Part shown: positions 28,858-37,357 of the stretch, piece by piece
Layout: each line of letters opens with the position of its first letter
Numbering within the stretch: the first letter of the stretch is position 1
Assembly: GCA_016777325.1 (NCBI GenBank)
Contig: JADHRQ010000009.1
Coordinates: 1 to 45,650 of the forward strand
Direction of reading: 5' to 3'
DNA length: 45,650 bases
Source of the DNA: Flavobacteriales bacterium
Lineage (GTDB): Bacteria; Bacteroidota; Bacteroidia; Flavobacteriales; Flavobacteriaceae
Made by a program: the position numbers and the translations under genes
Notes under the pieces: model-generated
Seen by the model: only the letters and a program-made list of their open reading frames with translations
The model's database searches: none
What the model was told of the DNA's origin: nothing

Positions 28858-30363
28858 CTAGAATGGTATATCATCATCTTCATCTTTATTTCTAGGTTCA
28901 CTAAAATCACTTAGTTTGTTTTCAGGATTAAGTTTTGACTGGAACTCAAATGGTGAGTCAAAACCACCAAGATCTTCAAATTTACCAAGATTAGGAATAA
29001 ACTTAAGCTTTATTGAATCCAATGCTCCATTTCTATGTTTAGCTACAATAAATTCTCCTTGTCCGTCAGAAGGAGTCTTCATATCATCATCCCATTCTGA
29101 AATACCATAGTATTCAGGCCTGTAGAGAAAAGAAACAATATCTGCATCTTGTTCAATTGCACCAGACTCTCTTAGATCGGATAAAATTGGTCTTTTTGTA
29201 CCACCTCTAGTTTCAACAGCTCTTGAAAGCTGAGATAAAGCAATAACAGGAATATCAAGTTCTTTAGCTAAAGCTTTTAGATTCCTTGAGATTGTTGAAA
29301 TTTCCTGTTCTCTGTTACCAGCCTTATTGGAAGAACCTATATTCATTAACTGCAAATAATCAATGATTATAAGCTTAATTCCATGAGATGAAGATAGTCT
29401 TCTTGCTTTAGCTCTTAATTCAAAAATTGTTAAAGACGGACTATCATCTATAAATAATGGTGATGATTCAAGATCAGAAACTTTAATATTTAATTGTTGC
29501 CATTCATGATCAGCTAGTTTACCTGTTCTAAGTTTATCTGATGTTAATCCTGTTTCTGATGAAATTAATCTTGTAATAAGCTGAACTGATGACATTTCAA
29601 GTGAAAAGAAGGCAACAGGTATTTTTTGTTGAACAGAAATATTTCTTGCCATTGAAAGTGCTAATGCAGTTTTTCCCATACCAGGTCTTGCTGCAATTAT
29701 AACAAGATCACTTGGTTGCCATCCAGATGTTAGTTTGTCAAGCTTTTCAAAACCTGTTGAAACTCCACTAAGACCCTCTTGTTTTGCAATTTCTTCAATC
29801 CTAGCTTTTGCTCTAATAACAAGATTTTGAGCAGATTCAGTTGATGTTTTAATATTTCCCTGTGCTACATCATATAATTTAGATTCAGCTTCGTCTAAAA
29901 GATCCATCACATCAGTACTTTCATTGTATGACTTCTGAATAATTTCATTAGAAATTGTAATTAATTTTCTTTGAATATATTTTTGAATTATAATTCTAGA
30001 ATGAAATTCAATATGAGCAGAAGATGAAACTTTTTGAGAAAGACTGATCAAATAAAAGTCCCCTCCTGCTGGTTCAAAATTTTTATTCTTTTTTAAATCT
30101 GCAGAAACAGTTAACAAGTCAATTGGCTCGGATTCTCTAAATAGTCTCTCTATTGATTCATAAATTAGCTGATGGGACCTTTTATAAAAAACTTCTGGTG
30201 ATAAAAGTTCAATTATTTCATTCACGCCCTTTTCATCAATAAGCATAGCTCCTAATACAGCTTCTTCTAGGTCAATTGCTTGAGGTGGAATTCTACCATC
30301 AGACAAATTTATGATAGCTTGATTTTCAGTTTCATAAATTTTAAGGGGGTTCCTTTTTTCCAT
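28858..30363 (-). CDS. dnaB: Replicative DNA helicase DnaB
   Basis: Hexameric helicase that opens the fork. 501 residues: the N-terminal domain starts at PPQAIDLEEAVLGAML, a linker helix follows, then the RecA-like ATPase with Walker A RPGMGKTA (about 224-231), SLEMSS, Walker B IIDYLQLM, SQLSRAVE and LRESGAIEQDAD. No intein is present. After the core an unstructured tail of about 35 residues ends in DEDDDIPF, which is strikingly like the C-terminal tip of SSB. A TACATTTA box lies four bases before the ATG. Confidence 0.97.
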   Translation of the reverse strand: MEKRNPLKIYETENQAIINLSDGRIPPQAIDLEEAVLGAMLIDEKGVNEIIELLSPEVFYKRSHQLIYESIERLFRESEPIDLLTVSADLKKNKNFEPAGGDFYLISLSQKVSSSAHIEFHSRIIIQKYIQRKLITISNEIIQKSYNESTDVMDLLDEAESKLYDVAQGNIKTSTESAQNLVIRAKARIEEIAKQEGLSGVSTGFEKLDKLTSGWQPSDLVIIAARPGMGKTALALSMARNISVQQKIPVAFFSLEMSSVQLITRLISSETGLTSDKLRTGKLADHEWQQLNIKVSDLESSPLFIDDSPSLTIFELRAKARRLSSSHGIKLIIIDYLQLMNIGSSNKAGNREQEISTISRNLKALAKELDIPVIALSQLSRAVETRGGTKRPILSDLRESGAIEQDADIVSFLYRPEYYGISEWDDDMKTPSDGQGEFIVAKHRNGALDSIKLKFIPNLGKFEDLGGFDSPFEFQSKLNPENKLSDFSEPRNKDEDDDIPF

Positions 30364-30367
30364 TTAG

Positions 30368-30375
30368 TAAATGTA
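30368..30375 (-). promoter_or_regulatory. TAnnTTTA box four bases before dnaB
   Basis: On the minus strand: TACATTTA, CTAA, ATG. The same eight bases serve as the -7 box before the transketolase gene at 32658. Confidence 0.45.
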
Positions 30376-30475
30376 TGGAAAAGGATTATTTTAAAATCAC
30401 ATTTGACATGCGATATTAATTTAAAGTTTAAACAAATTTTTTGTTAACAACTAAATAATTTTGTTAATACTGATA

Positions 30476-31429
30476 TTAAACTTTAAAGTTTCCAATTTTA
30501 GTAAACTTTTTTCTTCTAGATTTTATCATATTATCTTTTGATAATGATCTTATTTTTTTGGTAAAATATATTATGTTTTCTTTAACAGAATTATATGCTT
30601 CAGAAGGATTATAATGGGCACCACCAAGAGGTTCATTAATAATTTTATCAATTAATTTATTTTTAAGCATATCTTTTGCGGTAAGCTTTAAAGCTTCAGC
30701 AGCTTCCTCTTTATAATCCCAGCTTCTCCAAAGAATAGATGAACATGATTCAGGAGAAATAACAGAGTACCAAGTATTTTCAAGCATTAATATTTTATCT
30801 CCAACACCAATTCCTAATGCTCCTCCAGAGGCACCTTCTCCAATCACTATACATATTATTGGAACCTTAATATTCATCATTTCATAAATATTTCTTGCAA
30901 TCGCCTCACCTTGACCCCTTTCTTCTGCTTCTAGTCCAGGAAATGCACCAGGAGTATCAATTAACGTAACAATTGGAATATTAAATTTTTCAGCTTGTTT
31001 CATTAATCTGAGAGCCTTCCTGTATCCTTCTGGGTTAGACATACCAAAATTTCTATATTGCCTAGTCTTTGTATTGTATCCCTTTTGGGTTCCTATAAAC
31101 ATATATGATTGATCGTCTATTTTACCTAAACCACCTATCATAGCTTTATCATCACCAACATTTCTATCACCATGTAATTCAAGGAATGATTCTCCACAAA
31201 TATTGTTAATATAATCTAAAGTATATGGTCTGTTAGGATGGCGTGATAGTTGAACTTTTTGCCAAGCTGAAAGATTTCCGTAAACATCCTTTTTGGTATC
31301 AGCTAATTTTTTTTGAAGAAGATTGTAAGTCTTAGTTATATCAACGTCACTTTCATTTTCAATAGACTTGCACTTATCAATTTGATCTAAAATTTCTTTA
31401 ATAGGAACTTCAAATTCTAAAAACTCCAT
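30476..31429 (-). CDS. accA: Acetyl-CoA carboxylase carboxyltransferase subunit alpha
   Basis: Half of the carboxyltransferase that passes CO2 from biotin to acetyl-CoA, the first step of fatty-acid synthesis. 317 residues, normal length. Seen: [49 protein letters not shown], the oxyanion-hole glycines in [10 protein letters not shown], and the SPE(S/G)CSSILW block. The C-terminal end is Lys-rich. A TAAATTTT sequence (one mismatch) stands four bases before the ATG, although the permease gene 37 bases upstream on the same strand could also drive it. Confidence 0.97.
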   Translation of the reverse strand: MEFLEFEVPIKEILDQIDKCKSIENESDVDITKTYNLLQKKLADTKKDVYGNLSAWQKVQLSRHPNRPYTLDYINNICGESFLELHGDRNVGDDKAMIGGLGKIDDQSYMFIGTQKGYNTKTRQYRNFGMSNPEGYRKALRLMKQAEKFNIPIVTLIDTPGAFPGLEAEERGQGEAIARNIYEMMNIKVPIICIVIGEGASGGALGIGVGDKILMLENTWYSVISPESCSSILWRSWDYKEEAAEALKLTAKDMLKNKLIDKIINEPLGGAHYNPSEAYNSVKENIIYFTKKIRSLSKDNMIKSRRKKFTKIGNFKV

Positions 31430-31466
31430 AGCTAAAATTTATGTAAATATAGTTTAATTATATAAT

Positions 31467-32534
31467 CTATCTAATTGCTTTTTTTAATAAAATAAGAGCT
31501 ATTGTAAGAAAGACAATAAGTATTCCCCAAGAAGCTAAAGCTGGAGAAAAATAAGATTTTATAACTAGTACGCTGAAAATTTTATCCAAAAATATAAACA
31601 AGAAACCTAAGGAAACTCCAATTGCTAGATTAGCTCCAGTCCCTCCCCTTTTCTTAAATGATGAGACTGATATAGCTATCAAGGTTAATATAAAACAAGA
31701 TAATGGAATTGTATATCTTTTATGGCGAACGAGCAAGTGTGAATTAATTAATGGAGAGCCTGCCCTTCTTTCATATCTAATTAACTCATTTAACTCAAAA
31801 AAATTTAAAGTTTCTGCAACATAATTTAATGGTGCTAAATCATCAATATCAAAATCTAAAATAGTATCCTTTCTAGTGACTTTATTTAAAATTTCTTGAT
31901 CATTAATAATTGTTCTTTTAAGATAATTTGTTAATCTAAAAATAGAATCATCCCATCTAATAGTAGTTGCTGATATCTTATGTTTTAATTCATTTCCATC
32001 AAAATTTTCAAGTGTAAAATTTATCCCTCTTTTTCTGCTAGGGTCATAAGAGCTAACATATATATATTCATTTACATTAATTTGCTTGAACAGCCTAGAT
32101 GTGTTTCTTTTTTCCTCAGACTTAACATATTCCGAAATAAATTCATTAAAATTTAGATTAGATTTAGGCACAATAAACATACCTGAAAAAAGTGCAAATG
32201 AAACAATTATAGATGCTGAGATAAAAAATGGTTTGGTAAATCTTTGAAAAGAAAGACCAGAAGATAAGATGGCGGTAATTTCAGTATTATTAGCTAATCT
32301 AGATGTAAAGAATATAACCGCTAAAAAAAGAAATACAGGATAAAGTTGACTTCCAAAATACCATATAAAGTCAATATAATAACTTATTATCAAATCACCT
32401 GGAACTTCATTTTCTCTAAACTTATCGATCTTTTCTGCAAAATCTACCATTATTCCAATAGGAATAAATAAGCCAAACATTACAAAAAAGGTAGTTAGAT
32501 ATTGTTTGATTATATACTTATCTATAATCTTCAT
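31467..32534 (-). CDS. LptF/LptG family lipopolysaccharide export permease
   Basis: Membrane subunit of the LptBFG transporter that moves LPS out of the inner membrane. 355 residues: three N-terminal transmembrane segments (about 15-35, 55-75 and 100-120), a periplasmic beta-jellyroll (about 130-260), and three C-terminal segments, with the conserved KIIDKYIIKQYLTTF start. Whether it is LptF or LptG is not resolved by sequence reading. A TAATTTTG box lies four bases before the ATG. Divergent from the transketolase genes, with a 123-base spacer. Confidence 0.9.
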   Translation of the reverse strand: MKIIDKYIIKQYLTTFFVMFGLFIPIGIMVDFAEKIDKFRENEVPGDLIISYYIDFIWYFGSQLYPVFLFLAVIFFTSRLANNTEITAILSSGLSFQRFTKPFFISASIIVSFALFSGMFIVPKSNLNFNEFISEYVKSEEKRNTSRLFKQINVNEYIYVSSYDPSRKRGINFTLENFDGNELKHKISATTIRWDDSIFRLTNYLKRTIINDQEILNKVTRKDTILDFDIDDLAPLNYVAETLNFFELNELIRYERRAGSPLINSHLLVRHKRYTIPLSCFILTLIAISVSSFKKRGGTGANLAIGVSLGFLFIFLDKIFSVLVIKSYFSPALASWGILIVFLTIALILLKKAIR

Positions 32535-32538
32535 TAAT

Positions 32539-32546
32539 CAAAATTA
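32539..32546 (-). promoter_or_regulatory. TAnnTTTG box four bases before the LptF/G-type gene
   Basis: On the minus strand: TAATTTTG, ATTA, ATG; a perfect -7 match in the divergent spacer. Confidence 0.45.
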
Positions 32547-32619
32547 GTAAAGTAATTAACATCATAAATGAATTGTTAATTATTTCTATCAAATTAATGA
32601 TAAAAAGAAATTAAAGTGT

Positions 32620-32650
32620 TTTGTTTCTCATATGTTTAATCATACATTTA
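32620..32650 (+). promoter_or_regulatory. Promoter of the split transketolase operon
   Basis: TTTG at 32620-32623, exactly 19 bases, then TACATTTA at 32643-32650. Both Bacteroidota elements are present. The ATG is seven bases after the -7 box, so the mRNA leader would be about 0-4 bases. Confidence 0.55.
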
Positions 32651-32657
32651 CGAACTA

Positions 32658-33485
32658 ATGTATGAAGAGTTAAATAAGTTAGTTCCACAAGTACGAAGGG
32701 ATATTTTAAGAATGGTTCACGCAGTAAATTCAGGTCACCCAGGTGGTTCACTTGGTTGTGTTGAATATTTTGTTACACTTTACAAAACGATTCTTGAGGT
32801 TGAAAGCAATAGTAATCAAAATGATATGTTCATTCTATCTAATGGTCATATTTCACCAGTTTATTACAGCACTCTAGCTAGAAGTGGTTATTTTGATATA
32901 AAGGAATTGGATACCTTCAGAAAAATAAACTCTAGACTTCAAGGTCACCCTACTAACCATGATGGTTTACCTGGAATAAATATTTCTTCTGGTTCACTTG
33001 GTCAAGGTGTTTCTGTTGGATTGGGTATAGCTCTTTCTAAAAAATTAAATAATGACCCCTCCATTGTATATGTTTTAACTGGAGATGGTGAACTTCAAGA
33101 AGGTCAAAACTGGGAAGCATTTATGTATGCATCAGCAAATAAAGTCGATAATATAATAGTAACTGTTGACTGCAATGGACAACAAATAGATGGATCAACC
33201 GATGATGTACTAAATATTGGAGATCTAAAACAAAAATTTGAATCATTTGGCTGGAAAGTTCTTGAAGTTGAAGAAGGAAACTCTCTTGATAAAATTCATG
33301 AAGCATTAACTACTGCAAAAGAAAATTCTAAAAAAGGAAAACCTACAGTAATTTTAATGAAAACTATTATGGGTAATGGTGTTGACTTTATGATGCATAC
33401 GCATAAATGGCATGGAGTAGCACCAAATGATGATCAACTAAAGATTGCACTTAATCAAAATCCTGAAACTTTAGGTGACTATTAA
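32658..33485 (+). CDS. Transketolase, N-terminal (TPP-binding) subunit
   Basis: First half of a split transketolase, 275 residues. It carries the thiamine pyrophosphate and Mg binding part: SGHPGGSLGCVEY, SSGSLGQGVSVGLG, GDGELQEGQNWEA followed about 30 residues later by the closing D.NGQQIDG of the TPP motif. Transfers two-carbon units in the pentose phosphate pathway together with the C-terminal subunit, whose ATG follows after one base. An alternative would be a related enzyme with split subunits (for example DXP-synthase-like), but the motifs favour transketolase. Confidence 0.94.
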   Translation: MYEELNKLVPQVRRDILRMVHAVNSGHPGGSLGCVEYFVTLYKTILEVESNSNQNDMFILSNGHISPVYYSTLARSGYFDIKELDTFRKINSRLQGHPTNHDGLPGINISSGSLGQGVSVGLGIALSKKLNNDPSIVYVLTGDGELQEGQNWEAFMYASANKVDNIIVTVDCNGQQIDGSTDDVLNIGDLKQKFESFGWKVLEVEEGNSLDKIHEALTTAKENSKKGKPTVILMKTIMGNGVDFMMHTHKWHGVAPNDDQLKIALNQNPETLGDY

Positions 33486-33486
33486 T

Positions 33487-34440
33487 ATGGAAAATTATAT
33501 AAATCACGGAGATAAAGATACAAGGTCTGGTTTTGGAGAAGGTCTTACAGAACTTGGAAGATCTAATGAAAATATTGTAGCATTATGTGCTGATCTTACC
33601 GGTTCATTAAAAATGAATGAATTTGCAAAAGAAAACCCTGAAAGATTTTTTCAAACAGGAATTGCAGAAGCAAATATGATTGGACTTGCAGCTGGACTTG
33701 CAACTGGCGGAAAAATTCCTTACACAGGAACATTTGCAAACTTTTCAACAGGTAGAGTATATGATCAAATAAGACAATCAATTGCATATTCAAATAAAAA
33801 TGTCAAAATATGCGCTTCTCATGCAGGTATAACCTTAGGAGAAGATGGTGCTACTCATCAAATACTGGAAGACATTGGATTAATGAAAATGCTTCCTGGA
33901 ATGACTGTAATTAACACCTGTGATTTTAATCAAACTAAGTCTGCTACCATTGAAATTTCTAATTATGATGGTCCAGTTTATTTAAGATTTGGTAGGCCAA
34001 AAGTTGCAAACTTTACAGATGTATCTAAAAAGTTTGAAATAGGAAAAGGTTTAAAGTTGAAAGTAGGCTCCGATGTTACAATTGTAGCTACAGGTCATCT
34101 TGTTTGGGAAGCTTTAAAAGCATCAGAGAATTTATCGGAAAAAGGAATAAATTCTGAAATAATAAATATCCACACAATTAAACCTTTAGATGAAGAAATT
34201 ATTTTAGAATCAGTTTCTAAAACTGGTTGCCTTGTTTCTGCAGAGGAACATAATATTTATGGCGGATTAGGTGAAAGTATCTCTAGATTATTAGCTACAA
34301 AAATGCCAACTCCTCAAGAGTTTGTGGGTACTAAGGATACCTTTGGTGAATCAGGTACACCAAAGCAACTTATGGATAAATATGGGTTGAATAGTTCTTC
34401 AATTTGTGAGTCCGTAATTAATGTTCTTAAAAGGAAATAA
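33487..34440 (+). CDS. Transketolase, C-terminal subunit
   Basis: 317 residues from the ATG at 33487: the pyrimidine-binding domain (GFGEGLTELG, then RFFQTGIAEANMIGLAAGLA with the Glu that activates TPP) and the C-terminal transketolase domain (KTGCLVSAEEHNIYGGLGESI). A GTG at 33475 is in frame but lies within the partner gene, and homologues start close to the ATG. Together with the upstream gene it reconstitutes a full-length transketolase. Confidence 0.94.
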   Translation: MENYINHGDKDTRSGFGEGLTELGRSNENIVALCADLTGSLKMNEFAKENPERFFQTGIAEANMIGLAAGLATGGKIPYTGTFANFSTGRVYDQIRQSIAYSNKNVKICASHAGITLGEDGATHQILEDIGLMKMLPGMTVINTCDFNQTKSATIEISNYDGPVYLRFGRPKVANFTDVSKKFEIGKGLKLKVGSDVTIVATGHLVWEALKASENLSEKGINSEIINIHTIKPLDEEIILESVSKTGCLVSAEEHNIYGGLGESISRLLATKMPTPQEFVGTKDTFGESGTPKQLMDKYGLNSSSICESVINVLKRK

Positions 34441-34471
34441 TAGATGGCACACTAATTGCTCTTAAATTAGT

Positions 34472-35134
34472 ATGAGATATATAATTATTTTAATAATACT
34501 TTTTTCTACTAATTTAGTTGCCCAAGGTAATTTAGGGGTAAACTTTGGTCTAAATGATGACAACTTTGGAGCTATAGAGAATATCAAGAATAAAATTGAT
34601 AACTATGATCTTGATATCAAAAATTCTACAGGATTTCATTTTGGAGTATTTACTGAAATTGATTTAATTACTTTCTACATTAGACCTGAAGTAAATCTTA
34701 TTTTTTCTAAATCAAAAAATGCATCTGCTTTTGAAGGAAATTCTATATTAAATCAATCAATTAATATAGCAGAGCATTCTTATAAATCAACTGAGATTCA
34801 AGTGCCTATTATATTTGGATACAAAGTTTTAGGTCCAATAAGCGTTTTTGCAGGTCCTTCATTCAAATATAGCCTTTCAAACTCTAGCAACTTTGATTTA
34901 GAAGATATCAAAGACAAGTATACATTAAGTTTACTTATTGGATCTAGAGTTAAATTCAGATCTTTAAGTCTTGGATTGAGATATGAAAGAGGACTTAACA
35001 ACAGGGAAATTCTAATTATAAATGCTAATGGTGTTGAACTTGATGACGCAAATGTTGACTTAACAACCAATAAATTATCATTAAATCTTTCTTATGATAT
35101 ACCCTATGGTTTATTTAAGAAAAAAAATAACTAG
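34472..35134 (+). CDS. PorT-like outer membrane beta-barrel protein
   Basis: 220 residues with a signal peptide (MRYIIILIILFSTNLVAQ). The rest shows alternating hydrophobic and polar strands typical of small outer-membrane barrels: GVNFGLN, GFHFGVFTEIDL, FYIRPEVNLIFS, VPIIFGYKVLGPISVFAGPSFKYSL, GSRVKFRSLSLGLRYERGL, and an aromatic end. The PorT/OmpA-like barrel call is a general one; no substrate can be assigned. It lies 31 bases after the transketolase genes. Its stop overlaps that of the FKBP gene (CTAG). Confidence 0.8.
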   Translation: MRYIIILIILFSTNLVAQGNLGVNFGLNDDNFGAIENIKNKIDNYDLDIKNSTGFHFGVFTEIDLITFYIRPEVNLIFSKSKNASAFEGNSILNQSINIAEHSYKSTEIQVPIIFGYKVLGPISVFAGPSFKYSLSNSSNFDLEDIKDKYTLSLLIGSRVKFRSLSLGLRYERGLNNREILIINANGVELDDANVDLTTNKLSLNLSYDIPYGLFKKKNN

Positions 35135-36009
35135 TTATCTGGGTCTAAATAGTCAGGAATTCCATCATTATTAGAATCATCTATAATAGAATCATTGTTC
35201 TTATCAATTTCATTTTTTGTAAGTACACCATCACCATCATCGTCAACATCATACATATTCCATAAATTATCGCCATCGGTGTCATCTCCAAATGGATTAT
35301 TATCGCCATCAATGTCTTCAAAAATTGATAAAATACCATCATTATCATGGTCTGTATCAGTATAAGTCATTAGTTTAACAGCAAAAATTAAAGGTGAATA
35401 TTCAGGTATACTTCCTGAGCTTGAATTATCAAAATAGCCAATTCCTGAGGGGATAAAAAACAAACCAACACCAAAAGAACTATAATCAATTATTCCATTT
35501 GAGTTTTCAGAATATTTACCTGTTCGAAGTTCTGATACACCTTCTCTAAAACCTTGAAGTGTATTAGCTAAATCTATCCAAACAGGAAACTTACGATTAT
35601 CAAATGAACTTCCATCAATTAGTTTTCCATCATAAGCAACATAAACAGAGTCGACAACTGAAGGTTGTCTGTTAGAACCTTCTCTAGCAATAATATAATA
35701 TAAATTGTGAGATATTATTTGACCATCAGCATCTACAACGTCAACTGTCTTAATACTTACCTGTTCAAATAGAGATAGTCTTGATGAATCATCAGTAATT
35801 GTATCAAGTTTGATATCAACATCAGATTCATTATTGAAATCTTCATAATTGTATGTATGAGTTTTTAAGTATGTTTCAAGGAGATCTTGATCAACTAATA
35901 CTTGCTCACTGTAATCTCTAGCAGTATATGTGGGAGTAGAATCGTCATCTTTATTACACTGAATAAAGAATAATAAAACAGGAAATAGAAAAAATAATTT
36001 TTTCTTCAT
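35131..36009 (-). CDS. FKBP-type peptidyl-prolyl isomerase lipoprotein with calcium-repeat tail
   Basis: 292 residues: lipoprotein signal (Cys18 in FFIQCNKDD), an N-terminal region, an FKBP fold (about 120-230: SVYVAYDGKLIDGSSFDN, LQGFREGVSELRTG, FFIPSGIGYFD), and a tail of about 70 residues filled with D-x-D-x-D-G calcium-binding motifs (DTDHDNDG, DGDNNPFGDDTDGD, DVDDDGDG, NNDGIPD), like thrombospondin type 3 repeats. It is predicted to be an envelope folding helper whose tail needs Ca2+. The 51 bases upstream are shared with the divergent PRTase gene. Confidence 0.88.
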   Translation of the reverse strand: MKKKLFFLFPVLLFFIQCNKDDDSTPTYTARDYSEQVLVDQDLLETYLKTHTYNYEDFNNESDVDIKLDTITDDSSRLSLFEQVSIKTVDVVDADGQIISHNLYYIIAREGSNRQPSVVDSVYVAYDGKLIDGSSFDNRKFPVWIDLANTLQGFREGVSELRTGKYSENSNGIIDYSSFGVGLFFIPSGIGYFDNSSSGSIPEYSPLIFAVKLMTYTDTDHDNDGILSIFEDIDGDNNPFGDDTDGDNLWNMYDVDDDGDGVLTKNEIDKNNDSIIDDSNNDGIPDYLDPDN

Positions 36010-36060
36010 AATTTAGTGCGAAGATACAATAATACTTTATTTATTTAAAAGAGTATTCTT

Positions 36061-36558
36061 ATGAAAAAACTTAGTATTCAAAACTTAATTTTAGATAATA
36101 GTGATATTGAAAATAAAATTCAAAGAATTGGATTACAAATATTGGAAGACAACATAGAGAAATCTAAAATTATATTCTTTGGCATCTCAGATAATGGTAA
36201 ATTAATTGCAAAAAAACTAATAGTTCACTTAAATAAGATATCTAAGTTAGAAGTAGAATTGATTAAAGTTACTATTGAGAATAATTCTGTTTTATATGAC
36301 AAGAAGTTTTCAATTAAAAATGAATCCGTAATTATCGTTGGAGATGTTTCACATTCTGGAAAAACAATACAATTAGTCATTAGCAACCTTATTCAATATA
36401 ACCCATTAAAAATAAAAACTTCTGTCATTGTAAATAGAGATCATGCATTATTTCCTGTAAAGATTGATTATGCCGGACTAAGCTTATCGACATCAGTAAA
36501 TGAACATGTAGACATGATAATTGATAAAAAAAAGAATCTTAGGGTATACTTAAGCTAA
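36061..36558 (+). CDS. Phosphoribosyltransferase-fold protein (PyrR-like)
   Basis: 165 residues with a type I PRTase fold: FGISDNGKLIAKKL near residue 40, and the PRPP loop as IIVGDVSHSGKTIQ (about 96-109), where VDD is usually expected before V.x.TG, so one acidic residue is changed to Gly. The end with STSVNEHVDMIID resembles PyrR. It could be a uracil PRTase/pyrimidine regulator of PyrR type; activity is uncertain. The 3' end overlaps aroK by 9 bases. Confidence 0.75.
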   Translation: MKKLSIQNLILDNSDIENKIQRIGLQILEDNIEKSKIIFFGISDNGKLIAKKLIVHLNKISKLEVELIKVTIENNSVLYDKKFSIKNESVIIVGDVSHSGKTIQLVISNLIQYNPLKIKTSVIVNRDHALFPVKIDYAGLSLSTSVNEHVDMIIDKKKNLRVYLS

Positions 36559-37077
36559 TTTACTAGCTATTAATTTTACAATTTCAGTAGGTTCTAAATT
36601 ATCTGTTACAATCTTAATCTTTGACTTTTCATAGTAATAATTTCTCTCAAATAAATGTTTTGTAATAAACTCCTTCAATTTATACTCATCAGTTAAATGT
36701 GAAATTATAGGACGATTATCAATACTATCCTTCAACCTATTAACTAATACATCAATATTAGCTTTAAGATAAATCGAAGTTGAATTTGGAGATTCATTGA
36801 TTATTTCAAAATTATTTTGAAAGCAAGGAGTTCCTCCTCCAGTAGATATTATCTTATTGTCCTTAAGTAAAGAAATTTCCTTTAGATATTTATTCTCAAT
36901 TTTTCTAAAGTAAACTTCATTATTTTGATTAAAAATTTTAGACACCTTTTTACCTTCTTTTGCTTCAATATATTCATCTAGATCATAGAAATTAAAACCA
37001 TTGATTTGAGATAATAATTTACCAACAACAGATTTACCTGCACCCATATAACCAATTAAAAAAATAGTATTCAACAT
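36550..37077 (-). CDS. aroK: Shikimate kinase
   Basis: Phosphorylates shikimate at the 3-OH in the chorismate pathway. 175 residues, normal size. P-loop GYMGAGKS (9-16), FYDLDEYIE with the substrate Asp, EVYFRKIE with the Arg contact, the STGGGTPCF glycine motif, and the lid with DNRPI. The TAAATTTG box at 37092-37099 (minus strand) lies 14 bases before its ATG. Divergent from the tRNA operon. Confidence 0.96.
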   Translation of the reverse strand: MLNTIFLIGYMGAGKSVVGKLLSQINGFNFYDLDEYIEAKEGKKVSKIFNQNNEVYFRKIENKYLKEISLLKDNKIISTGGGTPCFQNNFEIINESPNSTSIYLKANIDVLVNRLKDSIDNRPIISHLTDEYKLKEFITKHLFERNYYYEKSKIKIVTDNLEPTEIVKLIASKLA

Positions 37078-37091
37078 TTTATTTTATCTAA

Positions 37092-37099
37092 CAAATTTA
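37092..37099 (-). promoter_or_regulatory. -7 box (TAAATTTG) before aroK
   Basis: Perfect TAnnTTTG on the minus strand, 14 bases before the aroK ATG. No clear -33 TTTG. Confidence 0.4.
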
Positions 37100-37113
37100 T
37101 AATAAAAAAGATC

Positions 37114-37144
37114 ATTGCATAATCAATATTTCAATGTATATTTG
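37114..37144 (+). promoter_or_regulatory. Promoter of the tRNA-Lys/tRNA-Leu operon
   Basis: ATTG at 37114-37117, exactly 19 bases, then a perfect TATATTTG at 37137-37144, 13 bases before the mature tRNA-Lys. Because the RNA start must lie between the box and the tRNA, this serves as an internal calibration of the -7 element used elsewhere in the window. Confidence 0.65.
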
Positions 37145-37156
37145 ACCTCTTTTTCA

Positions 37157-37229
37157 GACCTGGTAGCTCAGTTGGTAGAGCATCTCCCTTTTAAGGAGAG
37201 GGTCCTGGGTTCGAGCCCCAGCCAGGTCA
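37157..37229 (+). tRNA. tRNA-Lys (anticodon TTT)
   Basis: Cloverleaf: acceptor GACCTGG/CCAGGTC, D stem GCTC/GAGC, anticodon stem TCTCC/GGAGA with loop CTTTTAA, T stem CTGGG/CCCAG with loop TTCGAGC, discriminator A. CCA is not encoded. 73 bases. Confidence 0.97.
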
Positions 37230-37247
37230 CTACCCATTATATTTATT

Positions 37248-37331
37248 GCCTACGTGGTGAAATTGGTATACACGCTACCTTGAGGGGGTAGTCAGCTTAT
37301 GCTGGTGGAGGTTCGAGTCCTCTCGTAGGCA
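37248..37331 (+). tRNA. tRNA-Leu (anticodon GAG)
   Basis: Acceptor GCCTACG/CGTAGGC, anticodon stem CTACC/GGTAG with loop TTGAGGG (anticodon GAG), a long variable arm as expected for Leu, T loop TTCGAGT, discriminator A. CCA is not encoded. 84 bases, 18 bases after tRNA-Lys, so likely one transcript. Confidence 0.96.
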
Positions 37332-37357
37332 CTTTAACTTTTTTAATTAGTATAATT

